64,000 nt of DNA from Corynebacterium capitovis DSM 44611 (GCF_030440535.1 NZ_CP047117.1:1-64000); one strand, 5' to 3'; shown: positions 28,226-39,134, counted from the stretch's first letter. A program made the numbers and translations. Notes: generated from the letters alone by a model not told the origin.

Positions 28226-29602
28226 CTAGAACAGACCCGGGTTGGGGCGGCCGAAGTCGGTAACGGTGTGCTGGCGGGAGTCGACGTTCTGGTCGTTGTT
28301 GTCGGAGGTGTCGCCTGCGATGCGGCCGACCTGGGTGACCGTCATGTAGTTCTTCAGGCGGCCCTCGGAGGTGTTGCCGTCGCCGAAGCTGAAGGCCCCA
28401 AGGAAGAGGTCGTCACCTGCGTTGACCGGGTTGGACAGGGTGACTTCAAAGATGCGGGCGTTGGTGTCGAAGTTGTAGCCCAGGTCGCGCACGTAGGAGC
28501 CGTGGGCGCCGTAGGCGGTGATCAGGCGGTCAACACCCTGGGGGCCCTCCGCGGTCTTGATCTCCACGCGGAAGGAGACCACGGGGAACTCGGCCCAGTA
28601 GCGCTGGGTGCCGTTGTTCTTCACGCGCAGCGCGACCGAGCCGGCGAAACCGGGGTGCTTGGCGCCGGACGTCGTGAAGTAGGGCTCAAGGTCAAGCTTG
28701 GGGGCGGTGCTGTCCGCCGCGAGGGTCTTCACGGTCTTCTCGGCAGCAGCGTCGGCCTTGAAGGAATCGTCGCGGTTGGAGACGTCGGCGGCCTTGTCGT
28801 CGGGGACGGGGGTGACGTCGTTAAGCGACTCGCCCTTCGTGGCCTCCTCGACGTCCGCGCTGTAGGAGGTGTTCGGGATCTCCTTGGTCTCGGTGACCTG
28901 CGCGCCCTTGTTCGGGGCCCACGAACCGGCCGGGGTGGCGTAGTTCTTCACGCGCACCTCGTTCTTGATGGGCATGTTGGCAATCCACGCGGTCGGGGTT
29001 GCCCAGGTGCCATTCGGGCGGCAGCGCTGCTGGGTGCCGGTCATGGTGATGGTGCGGAAGCCGTAGGTCGCCTCCCCGGTGTTGCCAGCCGGGACCTCGT
29101 AGGGGCCGATCTTCTGGCCAACGGTCCACGACAGAGAGCCGGAAACGCTGAAGCCCAGCGACTTGGCCAGGGCGTAGCCGATGCTGCCCTGCAGGCCGTC
29201 CTTCGAGCCTGAGCCGCCGATGTTGAGGGTCTCCGTCTTGGAGCCGTTGATGGAGGCGCTCACCGACGCGGTGCGGGCGAGGTCCTGGGTGAGGTTGACG
29301 GGCTTGTCGGAAAGGTTCGTCGTGGAGATCGTGCCGACCGGCAGGAAGTTGTCCGTCACCTTGTACACGACCGTGCGGTAGTCCTCGGTGGAGTTGCACA
29401 CCGGGTGGGGGTTGAGGATGTTGGCCTTGAGGTGGTCGCTGCCGCGGTAGGTGTGGATGATCGGCAGTGCGGAATTCGTGGCCGGGGTCTCCGGCTGGGA
29501 CTCCTCGTTCGTCTGCGCGATCGCGTGAGGGGAGGCGGGTGCTGCGAGCGCCACAGCGGCGAGGAGGGTAGCGGCCGTACGGCCGAAACGGCTGAGTGAC
29601 AT
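28226..29602 (-). CDS. Secreted beta-rich protein, pore-former-like
   Basis: A 458-residue exported protein of no family I can name. ATG 29602 has AGAAAGG at 8-nt spacing and starts a signal peptide MSLSRFGRTAATLLAAVALA, cleaved near AIA-Q (about residue 30). Residues about 80-195 consist of Ser/Thr/Gly-rich alternating strands (TASVSASINGSKTETLNIGGS; GFSVSGSLSWTVGQ; TYGFRTITMTGTQ). That is the composition of the pore-forming hairpin of aerolysin/ETX-MTX2-type toxins. Two Cys residues probably form a disulfide. A linker rich in Asp/Ala/Glu (about 255-310) leads to a C-terminal beta-sandwich-like domain (about 315-450). The toxin-like reading is inference from strand pattern only. Confidence 0.6.
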   Translation of the reverse strand: MSLSRFGRTAATLLAAVALAAPASPHAIAQTNEESQPETPATNSALPIIHTYRGSDHLKANILNPHPVCNSTEDYRTVVYKVTDNFLPVGTISTTNLSDKPVNLTQDLARTASVSASINGSKTETLNIGGSGSKDGLQGSIGYALAKSLGFSVSGSLSWTVGQKIGPYEVPAGNTGEATYGFRTITMTGTQQRCRPNGTWATPTAWIANMPIKNEVRVKNYATPAGSWAPNKGAQVTETKEIPNTSYSADVEEATKGESLNDVTPVPDDKAADVSNRDDSFKADAAAEKTVKTLAADSTAPKLDLEPYFTTSGAKHPGFAGSVALRVKNNGTQRYWAEFPVVSFRVEIKTAEGPQGVDRLITAYGAHGSYVRDLGYNFDTNARIFEVTLSNPVNAGDDLFLGAFSFGDGNTSEGRLKNYMTVTQVGRIAGDTSDNNDQNVDSRQHTVTDFGRPNPGLF

Positions 29603-29693
29603 ATCCGGACCTTTCTCAGGAGGGAAGCGGGAATTGGTTCGCACAAAAACGTACGACCGCCTGAGAGGGGGTTCAACGGATTCTGGGTAACTC

Positions 29694-29732
29694 GGTACTT
29701 TCGTTCCCAATCGTGGTACTTTAGTACCCAAT
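29694..29732. promoter_or_regulatory. Two direct copies of a palindromic operator-like motif
   Basis: GGTACTTTCGTTCCCAAT at 29694 and GGTACTTTAGTACCCAAT at 29715 differ at 2 of 18 positions and start 21 bp apart, two helical turns. The second contains the palindrome GGTACT-TT-AGTACC. They lie 92-130 bp upstream of the secreted-protein gene and just downstream of crgA, so they most probably control the secreted-protein gene. Confidence 0.6.
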
Positions 29733-29751
29733 GTTGCCGCAGCGGTTGACG

Positions 29752-30024
29752 TTAGCGCCAGCCCATGGTCATCAGCAGGCCGAGGACGAGGCCGGAGAAA
29801 CCGACGAGGTAGTTCCACGGGCCCAGGTCCATCATGAGCGGGATTTTGTCACCGGCAACATAGAAGACGATCAGCCAGGCCAGGCCCAGGACCATCAGTC
29901 CAAACATGAGAATCTTGTACCAGAGGGGCGTGCCACCTGTGTTGATCTTGACGGGGGTGCGCGACGCCGCCGTCTCGGTGGCGGGAGCCGGGCGGTAGTC
30001 CTTTGAAACCTTTGCCTTTGGCAT
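29752..30024 (-). CDS. crgA: Septation protein CrgA
   Basis: A small integral membrane protein that joins the divisome and recruits PBPs and CwsA in actinobacteria. The 90-residue protein starts MPKAKVSKDYRPAP, a hallmark of the family, followed by two membrane helices (about 38-60 and 68-88) and ends MTMGWR. ATG 30024 was preferred to the upstream ATG 30033 because the family begins with MPKSK-like sequence. It lies 26 bp downstream of pknB's stop, on the same strand, as in mycobacteria. Confidence 0.93.
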   Translation of the reverse strand: MPKAKVSKDYRPAPATETAASRTPVKINTGGTPLWYKILMFGLMVLGLAWLIVFYVAGDKIPLMMDLGPWNYLVGFSGLVLGLLMTMGWR

Positions 30025-30050
30025 GCGGCACATCCTACCACCCGGGCCGT

Positions 30051-31960
30051 TTAACCCCGCGGGACGAGCTGCAGGGCGTCGAACTGCCAGAGGTTGTACG
30101 TCAGCGTTTGATCTTTGCGGATTGTCTGGCCGGCGGCGACGTCCTGGTTGCCGATCAAACCTTGGTCAACGAGCGAGCCCGTGCCCACGACGGGCCCTGC
30201 CACGAGTCGCCCGTTCCAGCCGGCGGTGCGCAGCGCCTGCTCGGCCTGAGTGGGCGTCATGCGGGTGATGCCGATCATCTTCATCAGCATCCCGTTGGAC
30301 ACCTGGACCTCGATGGCCGTGCCCTTGTCCACCTCGGTGTTCTCACCCGCCACCGCCACGACTTGGCCTTGGGTCAGCGCGGAGTCGACGGTGGTCACTG
30401 TCGCTTTCAAGCCTAACGACGTCAACGTCGACGTCGCCTGGCTGACGTCCATCCCGGCAAGCGACGGAACGGTGACGGTCTCGCGGCCGGTGGAGACAAC
30501 AACGGAGACCTTGGAACCCTTCGAGATCTGGGATCCCGCCGCGGGGTTTTGGGAGGAAATGACGCCCTCTGCCACGGTGTCGCTCGCCTCGCGCTGAATA
30601 TCCGTGTTGAGCTCAAGGCCGGCCTCGGCCAACACGGCGGCCGCGTCCTGGGCAGTCAACCCGGCCACGTCGGGGACGTCGGTAAGCTCGCGGCCCGATG
30701 AGACCGTCAGGGTCACCAACGTGCCGGGGCGCAGCTGGGAACCGGCTGTCGGGTTTGAACCGATCACGCTGCCACGTGCGACGTCGGGACTCGGCGCGTC
30801 GCTGACAGCGACCTTCAGACCCAAGCCTTCGAGCGTGGCGACGGCCGAGTCGCGCGGCTGGCCCAGCAAGTCGGGGACCTCGACCATCTGCTCCGCCGTC
30901 TGCTCCGGGCTGGGTCTGCCCGAGAAGTACTCAACGGCCGCGATAGTCACCACACCCACCAACACCAGAGCGAGGCCAGCGGCAAGCCACTTGCCCAGGT
31001 TGGACTTGCGGGTTGTCACAGCGCGATGCTGCTCGTAGCGCGTGGGCGGCGCGTCGACAACGACGGTCGAGTCCTCGGCATCGTCGAAGGCCAAGTGGTT
31101 GCGCGCTGCCTGCGTCACGGCGCCCCGCGCGAGTCGCTCGAGGTCGGAACCCATTTCCGCGGCGGACTGATAGCGATCCGCCGGGTGCTTGGCCATCGCG
31201 GTAAGAATGACGGCATCGACGTTGACGGCCTCGTTTTCCGCTAACCCCGGGATCAGCGAACTCGGTGGCTCGGGGTCCTCCTGCACGTGCTGGTAAGCCA
31301 CTGCGAAGGGGGACTCACCCTCGAATGGAGGGCGGCCTGTAACCATCTCGTACATCACGCAGCCAAGGGCGTAGACGTCGCTTCGGCCGTCGGCGGGTTT
31401 CCCCCGTGCCTGCTCCGGCGAAAGGTACTGGGCGGTGCCGATCACCGCGGACGTCTGCGTCATCGCCGAGGTCGAATCGTTCAGCGCCCGGGCGATACCG
31501 AAGTCCATGACCTTCACTTCGCCGGTATTGGTCACCATGATGTTCGCCGGCTTGATATCCCTGTGGATGATCCCCGCGTCGTGGCTGGCCTGCAGCGCCT
31601 GGGTCACCGGGCACAGCAACTCGGCGGCGCTGTGCGGGTCAAAGGGGCCGTCGCCCCGGATCATGTCACGAAGATTGTGGCCGTGGACGAGCTCCATCAC
31701 GATGTAGGGAACCGCCACGCCCTCCGTGTCCACCTCACCGGTGTCGTAGACAGCGACGATGTTCGGGTGGTTCAGGCGGGCGGAGTTTTGGGCCTCGCGG
31801 CGAAAGCGCTCGCGGAAGTTCTCATCGCGCGCCATGTCGATCTTGAGCATCTTCAGCGCGACGCGCCGGCCAAGGACGGTGTCCGTTACGGCGTAGACGT
31901 CCGACATCCCGCCGGTGCCGATGATCTCCCCGAGCTCGTATCGGTGAGCGATAAGAGTCA

Positions 31961-31961
<1 letters not shown>
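30051..31961 (-). CDS. pknB: PASTA-domain serine/threonine protein kinase PknB
   Basis: A membrane receptor kinase that senses peptidoglycan fragments and lipid II and phosphorylates cell-wall and division proteins. The 636-residue protein has a Hanks kinase domain (about 8-275: GTGGMSDVY, VALKML, HRDIKPANIM, DFGIA, GTAQYLSPEQ), a juxtamembrane part, one membrane helix (about 335-353) and four PASTA domains, the last less typical. Activation-loop Thr residues precede GTAQY. Its ATG overlaps the pknA stop by one base (TAATG). It is the distal kinase of the pstP-rodA-pbpA-pknA-pknB operon. Confidence 0.97.
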
Positions 31962-33406
<1,445 letters not shown>

Positions 33407-34837
33407 CTAGTTCCCTCCTGCGGTGGCCGCGTTGAGCACGGCGCGGCCGATCGGCGCGGACACCTGGCCGCCGGTTGCGCTCGTTCCCAGACCGCCGCCG
33501 TTCTTCACGACGACGGCCACCGCGACATCCTTGGACGGGTCAAAGGCCACGTACCAGACGTGCGGGGCCGCCCCGTCGCCGTGCTCGGCCGTACCGGTCT
33601 TGGACGCGAAGGAGTTGCCGTCGTAGCCGTAGGTGGAGCGCTCCGAACCGTCCATGAGGTCCTTGATCGTGGCGGCTTCATCGCTGCTCAGGGCCTCGTT
33701 GAGCTGGTGGGGCTGGTTCTCGCTGACGGTGGTCAGGTCGGGGCGCACGACGCGGGACACCACGTAAGGTTCCATGCGCTTGCCGTCGTTGGCGACGACG
33801 GCGGCCATCACGGCAGCCTGCAACGCCGTCATTGTCACGTCGCGCTGCCCGATGGCGGACTGACCCAGTTCGGCCTGGCCCGGGATATCGCCAAGAGAAC
33901 CCGCCGCGGTGGGAAGACCCAGGTCGTATTGCTCGCCGACGCCGAACGCGATGGCTGCCTCGCGCAGTTTATCCGTGCCCACGTCCAGGGCCATCTGCAC
34001 GAACGCGGTGTTGCACGACAGCGCGAAGGCGGTGCGCAGCGTGACGGTGCCGCCACCGCTGCAGGTCTGCCCGTTGTAGTTGGTCAGCGACGTAGTCGTG
34101 CCCGGCAGCATGATCTGGGACGCACCCGTCAGCGGTGAGTCCGGGGTGTAGCCACCCCGGAGGCCAGCGGTGGTGGTAATGATCTTGAAGATCGAACCGG
34201 GCGGCAGCTGTTCCTGCGTGGCGTGGTTGAGCAGCGGGCTGTCTGGGTCGGAGGTCAGCGTGGCCCACGCGGACTCAGCGGTGTCCGCGTTGACTACCGA
34301 GTTCGGGTCGAAGGAGGGGGTCGAGGCCATCGCGAGCACCGCGCCTGTCGACGGCCGCAGCGCCACCACAGCGCCGTCGTAACCGCGGCTGTCAAGCTGG
34401 TCGTACGCCAGCGCCTGGAGCTGCGGGTCGACGGTCAGTTCCACGGAATTGCCCACCGCGGAGGCGTCGTTACCCGTGCGGGTGAAGCGGTTGGACAAGG
34501 CCCCCTCACCGATGAGCTCGGAGTTCAATCCGGACTCCAAACCCGCGGTGCCGTACTGGTCCGAGACGTACCCCACCACGGGCGCGAAGGAGAAGGGCAT
34601 GTTCGGGTAGGTGCGCTGGTAGAGCCCGTCCGCGTCGCGGTAGGACTCGGCGAGGACCTGGCCGCCGGCGTTGATGTTGCCGCGGTTGATCTGCTTCAAC
34701 TCGATGAAGGTGCGCGAGTTCAACGGGTTCTGCGCGTACCGCTCCTCGCGGAACCCCTGGATGACGGTGAAGTTGATCAGAAGTACGACGGTGAGCAGGA
34801 GCGACAGAACCGCGCCTAAGCGGATTGCTTTATTCAT
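33407..34837 (-). CDS. pbpA: Penicillin-binding protein PbpA (class B transpeptidase)
   Basis: Cross-links peptidoglycan at the septum or pole and is a partner of the SEDS protein encoded just upstream. The 476-residue protein has an N-terminal signal anchor (about 8-27), a short dimerisation-type domain and the transpeptidase domain with SIFK (Ser near 215), SCN (near 273) and KTG (near 413). It overlaps rodA by 4 bp and abuts pknA. Members of this position are called PbpA in corynebacteria and mycobacteria. Confidence 0.95.
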   Translation of the reverse strand: MNKAIRLGAVLSLLLTVVLLINFTVIQGFREERYAQNPLNSRTFIELKQINRGNINAGGQVLAESYRDADGLYQRTYPNMPFSFAPVVGYVSDQYGTAGLESGLNSELIGEGALSNRFTRTGNDASAVGNSVELTVDPQLQALAYDQLDSRGYDGAVVALRPSTGAVLAMASTPSFDPNSVVNADTAESAWATLTSDPDSPLLNHATQEQLPPGSIFKIITTTAGLRGGYTPDSPLTGASQIMLPGTTTSLTNYNGQTCSGGGTVTLRTAFALSCNTAFVQMALDVGTDKLREAAIAFGVGEQYDLGLPTAAGSLGDIPGQAELGQSAIGQRDVTMTALQAAVMAAVVANDGKRMEPYVVSRVVRPDLTTVSENQPHQLNEALSSDEAATIKDLMDGSERSTYGYDGNSFASKTGTAEHGDGAAPHVWYVAFDPSKDVAVAVVVKNGGGLGTSATGGQVSAPIGRAVLNAATAGGN

Positions 34838-36180
34838 CGAGCCACCTCCACGGGGGTGTCGGGCGCTGCGGCAGCGTCGTATTCGGCGGGACGGTGCGCG
34901 CTGTTGGAAATGCGCAGCAGGATCCCGAGCAGGATGTAGTTCGCCATGATCGACGAGCCACCGGCGGACATGAACGGAGTTGTCAGGCCCGTCATGGGCA
35001 GCAGGGCCGAGATGCCGCCGGCAACGACGAAGATCTGGATGACGATGGTGGTGGCCAGCCCGGCGGCGAGCAGCTTGCCGTAGGTGTCGCGCACCTGCAG
35101 CGCGGCGGCGAAGCCGCGAGTGGTCAAAACGGCGAACAAGATGATCACGGCGGCCAAGCCGACGAAACCGAGCTCCTCACCCACGGCGGCGAGGATGTAG
35201 TCCGAGTGCGCCACGGGCACTAGGTCCGGGTGGCCGTAGCCCAGGCCGGTGCCGGTGACCCCACCCCAGCTCAGCCCAAACAACGCCTGGGAGGGCTGGT
35301 AGCCTGTGGTGTCGTAGTGGGCGAGCGGGTCCATGAAGTTGTTCACGCGCTCCTGGATTTTGCTGGACACCTGGTACACCGCGTAGCCGCCGACGGCGAC
35401 GAGGCCGACCCCGATGAGCAGCCAGGACGTGCGGCCCGTCGCAAAGTAGACCATGCCAAGCACCGTGGCGAAAAGAAGGAGGGCCGGGCCGAAGTCGTTG
35501 GAAATCGCCATGATGAGGATGGCGATGGCCCACACCACGAGGATCGGCGCGAGGTCGCGCAAGCGGGGAAAGGACACACCCAGGATCCGGCGTCCCGCCA
35601 CGGTGAACAGGGACCGTTTCTGGGCCAGCAGCTGTGCGAAGAAGATGAGCAGGAGGATTTTGGAGAACTCACCCGGCTGGATGGAAAAGGGCCCGAGCCA
35701 GATCCAGATCCGCGCGTCGGCGAAATCCGGCGGCTGCGGCCACACCAGCGGCAGCGCGAGGAGCACGAGCCCCGCCACGCCAAGCAGGTAGGAATACCGC
35801 GCCAACGACTTGTGGTCGCGGACGGCGACAAGGGTGGCCACAAGCAAGACGATACCGGCGAAGGACCACATCACTTGGCGCTCCGCCAGGGCGCCGTAGC
35901 CTGGGCGTTCCGCGAGGTCGAGCCTATAGATCACTACGAGCCCGATCGCGTTGAGCGTGGCGGCGACCGGCAGCAGCGCCTGGTCCGCGTACGGGGCGAA
36001 GATGCACAAAGCGAGGTGTGCCACCGCGTAGACCCCGACGAACCCGCCGACAAGGTAGAGCATCTCCGTCGAGAGGGTGCGTCCCTGGGACATCTCCACG
36101 CTGAACAGCATGAGCAGGAAGAGCAGGGCCGCTGCGATGAGCAGGACCAGCTCTTTCTTGCGGGCGAGAATCCTCGTCAC
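34834..36180 (-). CDS. rodA: SEDS-family peptidoglycan glycosyltransferase (RodA/FtsW type)
   Basis: A polytopic membrane enzyme that polymerises lipid II into glycan strands together with PbpA. The 448-residue protein has about ten to twelve membrane helices, the family motif around FSIQPGEFSKILL, and the conserved tail FMSAGGSSIMANYILLGILLRIS. The catalytic Asp and the partner-binding loop fall in the expected extracellular segment NFMDPLAHYDTTGYQPSQAL. It lies between pbpA (4-bp overlap) and pstP (1-bp gap). Confidence 0.95.
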   Translation of the reverse strand: MTRILARKKELVLLIAAALLFLLMLFSVEMSQGRTLSTEMLYLVGGFVGVYAVAHLALCIFAPYADQALLPVAATLNAIGLVVIYRLDLAERPGYGALAERQVMWSFAGIVLLVATLVAVRDHKSLARYSYLLGVAGLVLLALPLVWPQPPDFADARIWIWLGPFSIQPGEFSKILLLIFFAQLLAQKRSLFTVAGRRILGVSFPRLRDLAPILVVWAIAILIMAISNDFGPALLLFATVLGMVYFATGRTSWLLIGVGLVAVGGYAVYQVSSKIQERVNNFMDPLAHYDTTGYQPSQALFGLSWGGVTGTGLGYGHPDLVPVAHSDYILAAVGEELGFVGLAAVIILFAVLTTRGFAAALQVRDTYGKLLAAGLATTIVIQIFVVAGGISALLPMTGLTTPFMSAGGSSIMANYILLGILLRISNSAHRPAEYDAAAAPDTPVEVAR

Positions 36181-36181
36181 G

Positions 36182-37501
36182 TCACTTCACCGTCCTGCAG
36201 TTGCTGCTCTGCTGGTCGACGCACACGGGAAGCGCGCGCTCCGCCAGCCTGTTCATCACAGCGGCGGCGTCCTCGTAGGAGCCACCGCCGAAGTTCTCCA
36301 GCGCCGACTGCTCCGCGGGCGGCAGGTCGTTGACGCTGAACACGTGGCACCCGGCACGGTCCTCATCTGCGCCGATGATGCGCAGCTCGTTTCTCTCGTT
36401 GATGCACGCCACCTGAATGCCCACGCGGTCGTGGGAGCGCAGGACGGAACCCTTCTGCTGCTGAATGGTGATGTCGCTGTTGTCACCGGCAGCAACGTAG
36501 TACGTATCGGTTGCCCGGCTGTCCAGCCAGGCGTAACCGCCGACGCCCGCGATCGCGAGCAGGAGAACAGCGACAAGCCACGGCCAGAGAGAGCGACGTC
36601 GTCGAGGCTCCGGTTCGGGCTCGGCGTCCTCCGCGGCGGCGGGGGAGTGCTCCGCTTCGCGCTGCGCGGAGGCTCGCATCAGCGCAGCCGCCCGCCCGGC
36701 CGAGGTGGCGGGGGTGCTTTCAAACGGCGGTGCCAGCGCACCGGCCACAACCGGCGCGACGGGCGCGTGCGGGGCTGGCGAGTCACCCGCCTCGACGACG
36801 TCGGCCACGACGACAGTCACGTTATCGGGCCCTCCCGAGCGCAGCGCGAGCTCGATGAGGCGCTGGGCGGCGACGTCGGGGGTGCCCTGGCTCAGCGTCT
36901 CCTCGATGGTCGCCGCCGTCACGGGGTCGGACAGTCCGTCCGAACAGAGCAGGTAGCGGTCGCCGACGTGGGCGTCGAGAAGCGATAAGCCCGGTTCGAC
37001 CGGCCTGCCGGTGTAGGCCTTGAGGATGAGCGACTTCTGCGGGTGGCTGGACACGTCCGCGGGGTCGAGCTTGCCCTCCTCGACGAGGGACTGGACGAAG
37101 GTGTCGTCGACGGTGATCTGCGTCAGGGCGCCGTCGCGCAGGCGGTACCCACGCGAGTCGCCAACGTGGATCAGTCCCAGCTCGGAGCCGTTGAACATCA
37201 GGGCCGTCAGCGTCGTGCCCATGCCCTCCTGGTCCGGGTGATGCGCCACGGAATCGCTGATCGCGGCGTTCGCGTCGTCTGCCGCAGCGCCGAGCAGGGC
37301 GAGCATGTCGGCGTCACCCGGGTCCCGGTCAAGGTGCTCGAGGTGCTCCACCATCAGCTGGGAGGCGACCTCGCCCGCGGCGTGGCCACCCATCCCGTCG
37401 GCCAAAACCAGCAGGTGAGGGCCCGCGTAGGCGGAGTCTTCGTTGTTGCCGCGCACGAGGCCGCGGTCCGAGGCTGCTGTGAAATTCAGAGTCAAGCTCA
37501 T
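36182..37501 (-). CDS. pstP: PP2C-type serine/threonine protein phosphatase
   Basis: Removes phosphates from PknA/PknB and their targets. The 439-residue protein has an N-terminal PP2C catalytic domain (about 4-232) with the metal-binding motifs RGNNEDSAY, LADGMGGHAAGEVAS, GDSRGYRL, SDGLSDPV and GGPDNVTVVV, then a Pro/Ala-rich linker, a cytoplasmic basic patch EPRRRRSLWPW and one membrane helix (about 300-320), and an extracellular C-terminal domain with two Cys pairs. It overlaps the FHA gene upstream by 4 bp. Confidence 0.95.
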   Translation of the reverse strand: MSLTLNFTAASDRGLVRGNNEDSAYAGPHLLVLADGMGGHAAGEVASQLMVEHLEHLDRDPGDADMLALLGAAADDANAAISDSVAHHPDQEGMGTTLTALMFNGSELGLIHVGDSRGYRLRDGALTQITVDDTFVQSLVEEGKLDPADVSSHPQKSLILKAYTGRPVEPGLSLLDAHVGDRYLLCSDGLSDPVTAATIEETLSQGTPDVAAQRLIELALRSGGPDNVTVVVADVVEAGDSPAPHAPVAPVVAGALAPPFESTPATSAGRAAALMRASAQREAEHSPAAAEDAEPEPEPRRRRSLWPWLVAVLLLAIAGVGGYAWLDSRATDTYYVAAGDNSDITIQQQKGSVLRSHDRVGIQVACINERNELRIIGADEDRAGCHVFSVNDLPPAEQSALENFGGGSYEDAAAVMNRLAERALPVCVDQQSSNCRTVK

Positions 37502-37944
37502 GCGGTTAGCCTCACGATCGTCCGACCCATCTTGATATCCGTGCCCACGGCCACCCGTTCGGGCTGGTCGATCCGGCTTCCCTGGACGAATGTGCCGTTG
37601 CGCGAGTCGAGGTCTTCCACGAACCAGTCGCTGCCGCGCCGGAACAACCGGGCGTGCCGCGCGGAGGCGAAGTCATCCCCCAGCACGAAGTCGTTGCCCT
37701 CTGCGCGGCCGATGGACAGGTCCTCCACGGAGGTGATGTCCATGTGCGAGCCCTGCAGCGGGCCCTCCACGACCACTAGTTGCTGGGCCTTTTCATGCCG
37801 GATGGGAGCGGGAGCCACCGCTTGTCGACGCACACCGGCCGCCGCGACCACCTCCCGCCGCAGTGCCCACAGCACGAGCAGGATAAACAGCCAGAGCAGG
37901 ATTAGCAGGCCGAAGCGTGCGCTCAGGATGAGTGCGGAATCCAT
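37498..37944 (-). CDS. fhaB: FHA-domain protein FhaB (FipA-like)
   Basis: A phosphothreonine-reading adaptor. The 148-residue protein has an N-terminal membrane helix (about 8-29: LLILLWLFILLVLWAL), a basic linker and a C-terminal FHA domain (about 55-146) with SIGRAEGNDFVLGDDFASARHARL and LDSRNGTFVQGSRI, including the conserved Arg, Ser-x-x-His and Asn. Known FhaB proteins bind PknA/PknB targets at the division site. It lies between fhaA (17-bp gap) and pstP (4-bp overlap). Confidence 0.94.
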   Translation of the reverse strand: MDSALILSARFGLLILLWLFILLVLWALRREVVAAAGVRRQAVAPAPIRHEKAQQLVVVEGPLQGSHMDITSVEDLSIGRAEGNDFVLGDDFASARHARLFRRGSDWFVEDLDSRNGTFVQGSRIDQPERVAVGTDIKMGRTIVRLTA

Positions 37945-37961
37945 CAGGCTCCTTACGTTGG

Positions 37962-38816
37962 TTAGTCAACTGGCCGCTGGCCGGGGAACATCTCCGTCTC
38001 CGGGCGAGCGATGTCATCGGGCAGGCGACCCTCTGGGTGCGGCTCAACGATACGGACCTCGATGTGGGAATGTCCGACGGTGATGACGTCGCCGTCGGCA
38101 AGCAACCAGTTCTCGACGGGCTCGTCGTTGACGGTCGTGCCGTTCGTGGACTGGAGGTCCACCAGGACGGCGACGTCGCCGTCCCACGTGATCTCCGCGT
38201 GCTTGCGGGAGACCCCGGTGTCCGGGAGGCGGAAGTCCGCGTCGTTCGAACGGCCCAGGATGTTTGATCCCTCGTGCACGAGGTAGGTGCGCGAGGAACC
38301 GTCCTGCAGGAGGAGGCTCACTGTGCGCTCTGCGGGCGAGGTGGTCGGCGTGGACTGTGTCATGAAACTCTCCTGCTTGGATGGGCGGGGGGACGCGTCA
38401 GCGGTGTCGATCGCGTCAAACCCGCTCTCGATGTCTGGCGCCGCGTCCATGTACGACGAGGCGCGAAGCTGCCCGGTGCGCAACCCCGATTCCTCAGCAA
38501 CGCGCACAACAACTGTGGCGCCGAGGTGCCAGCCCTGGTTCCGGATGTAACGCCCCAGCTGGTCGGCGAGCTCAGTGGGCAGGCCGGGGCTGCGCGACAA
38601 GTTCTCGAGGTCCTTTGACGAGACACCCACCGCGAACACGTTGGGCGCGACGAGTTCGTTGTGGTCAGTCATGACGAGGCTGTCTTGGGCCTCCTGCTTG
38701 AGCAGCTCTTCAATTTCGGCGGGAACCACTTTTCCGCCGAAGACGGCGGCCATACTGTTATCCAGCCCGCGCTGCATCGCGCTGTCTAGACGCGCCAACC
38801 TGTCCATGAGAGCCAT
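37962..38816 (-). CDS. fhaA: DUF3662/FHA-domain protein FhaA
   Basis: The first gene of the leftward kinase operon. The 284-residue protein has an N-terminal DUF3662 domain (about 1-120: LDSAMQRGLDNSMAAVFGGKVVPAEIEELLKQEA), an acidic linker and a C-terminal FHA domain (about 185-275: ILGRSNDADFRLPDTGVSRKHAEI; STNGTTVNDE). FhaA in mycobacteria binds phosphorylated MviN/MurJ and slows peptidoglycan synthesis. ATG 38816 has GAGGAGGTG upstream. The operon promoter should lie in 38817-38960. Confidence 0.95.
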   Translation of the reverse strand: MALMDRLARLDSAMQRGLDNSMAAVFGGKVVPAEIEELLKQEAQDSLVMTDHNELVAPNVFAVGVSSKDLENLSRSPGLPTELADQLGRYIRNQGWHLGATVVVRVAEESGLRTGQLRASSYMDAAPDIESGFDAIDTADASPRPSKQESFMTQSTPTTSPAERTVSLLLQDGSSRTYLVHEGSNILGRSNDADFRLPDTGVSRKHAEITWDGDVAVLVDLQSTNGTTVNDEPVENWLLADGDVITVGHSHIEVRIVEPHPEGRLPDDIARPETEMFPGQRPVD

Positions 38817-39012
38817 TGACCTGCACCTCCTCTCCTTCGATCCAGCTGTCGGCGTGGTTGATAGTTCTTAACAACTAGGACAGTATAAGTGTGCGAACCC
38901 TCTGAACCTAGACGCCAGAGACGTCTCACGTGCGCGTTTGCGGTTAAAAATGGCTTTGGCCACGGGATTTGGTGTTGCGATTAAGGGCGGTGCTATATTT
39001 ATCAAGTCGCCC
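38817..39012. promoter_or_regulatory. Divergent promoter region between the fhaA operon and tRNA-Leu
   Basis: Contains AT-rich runs TTAACAACTAGGACAGTATAA (split: TTAACAACTAGG and ACAGTATAA) about 60 bp before fhaA, which may supply its -10, and TATATT at about 38995, 12 bp before the tRNA-Leu 5' end region, probably the tRNA -10. No gene is present. Confidence 0.45.
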
Positions 39013-39096
39013 GCCCGGGTGGCGGAATTGGCAGACGCGCTGGCTTCAGGTGCCAGTGTTCGAAAGGACGTGGGGGTTCAAGTCCCCCCCCGGGCA
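39013..39096 (+). tRNA. tRNA-Leu(CAG)
   Basis: A class II tRNA of 84 nt: acceptor GCCCGGG / CCCGGGC, D-arm GGCGGAATTGGCAGACGC, anticodon CAG at 39047-39049 in a 7-nt loop closed by CTGGC/GCCAG, a long variable arm and T-arm GTTCAAGTC. Discriminator A, CCA not encoded. This tRNA marks the edge of the kinase cluster in corynebacteria. Confidence 0.96.
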
Positions 39097-39102
39097 CACC
39101 TT

Positions 39103-39134
39103 GCTCGAGCTTCTTCGTGGGGCTCGAGCTTTTT
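39103..39134 (+). terminator. Terminator after tRNA-Leu
   Basis: Two copies of the self-complementary octamer GCTCGAGC (39103-39110 and 39122-39129) can pair with each other over an 11-nt loop, followed by a run of five T. Confidence 0.8.
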
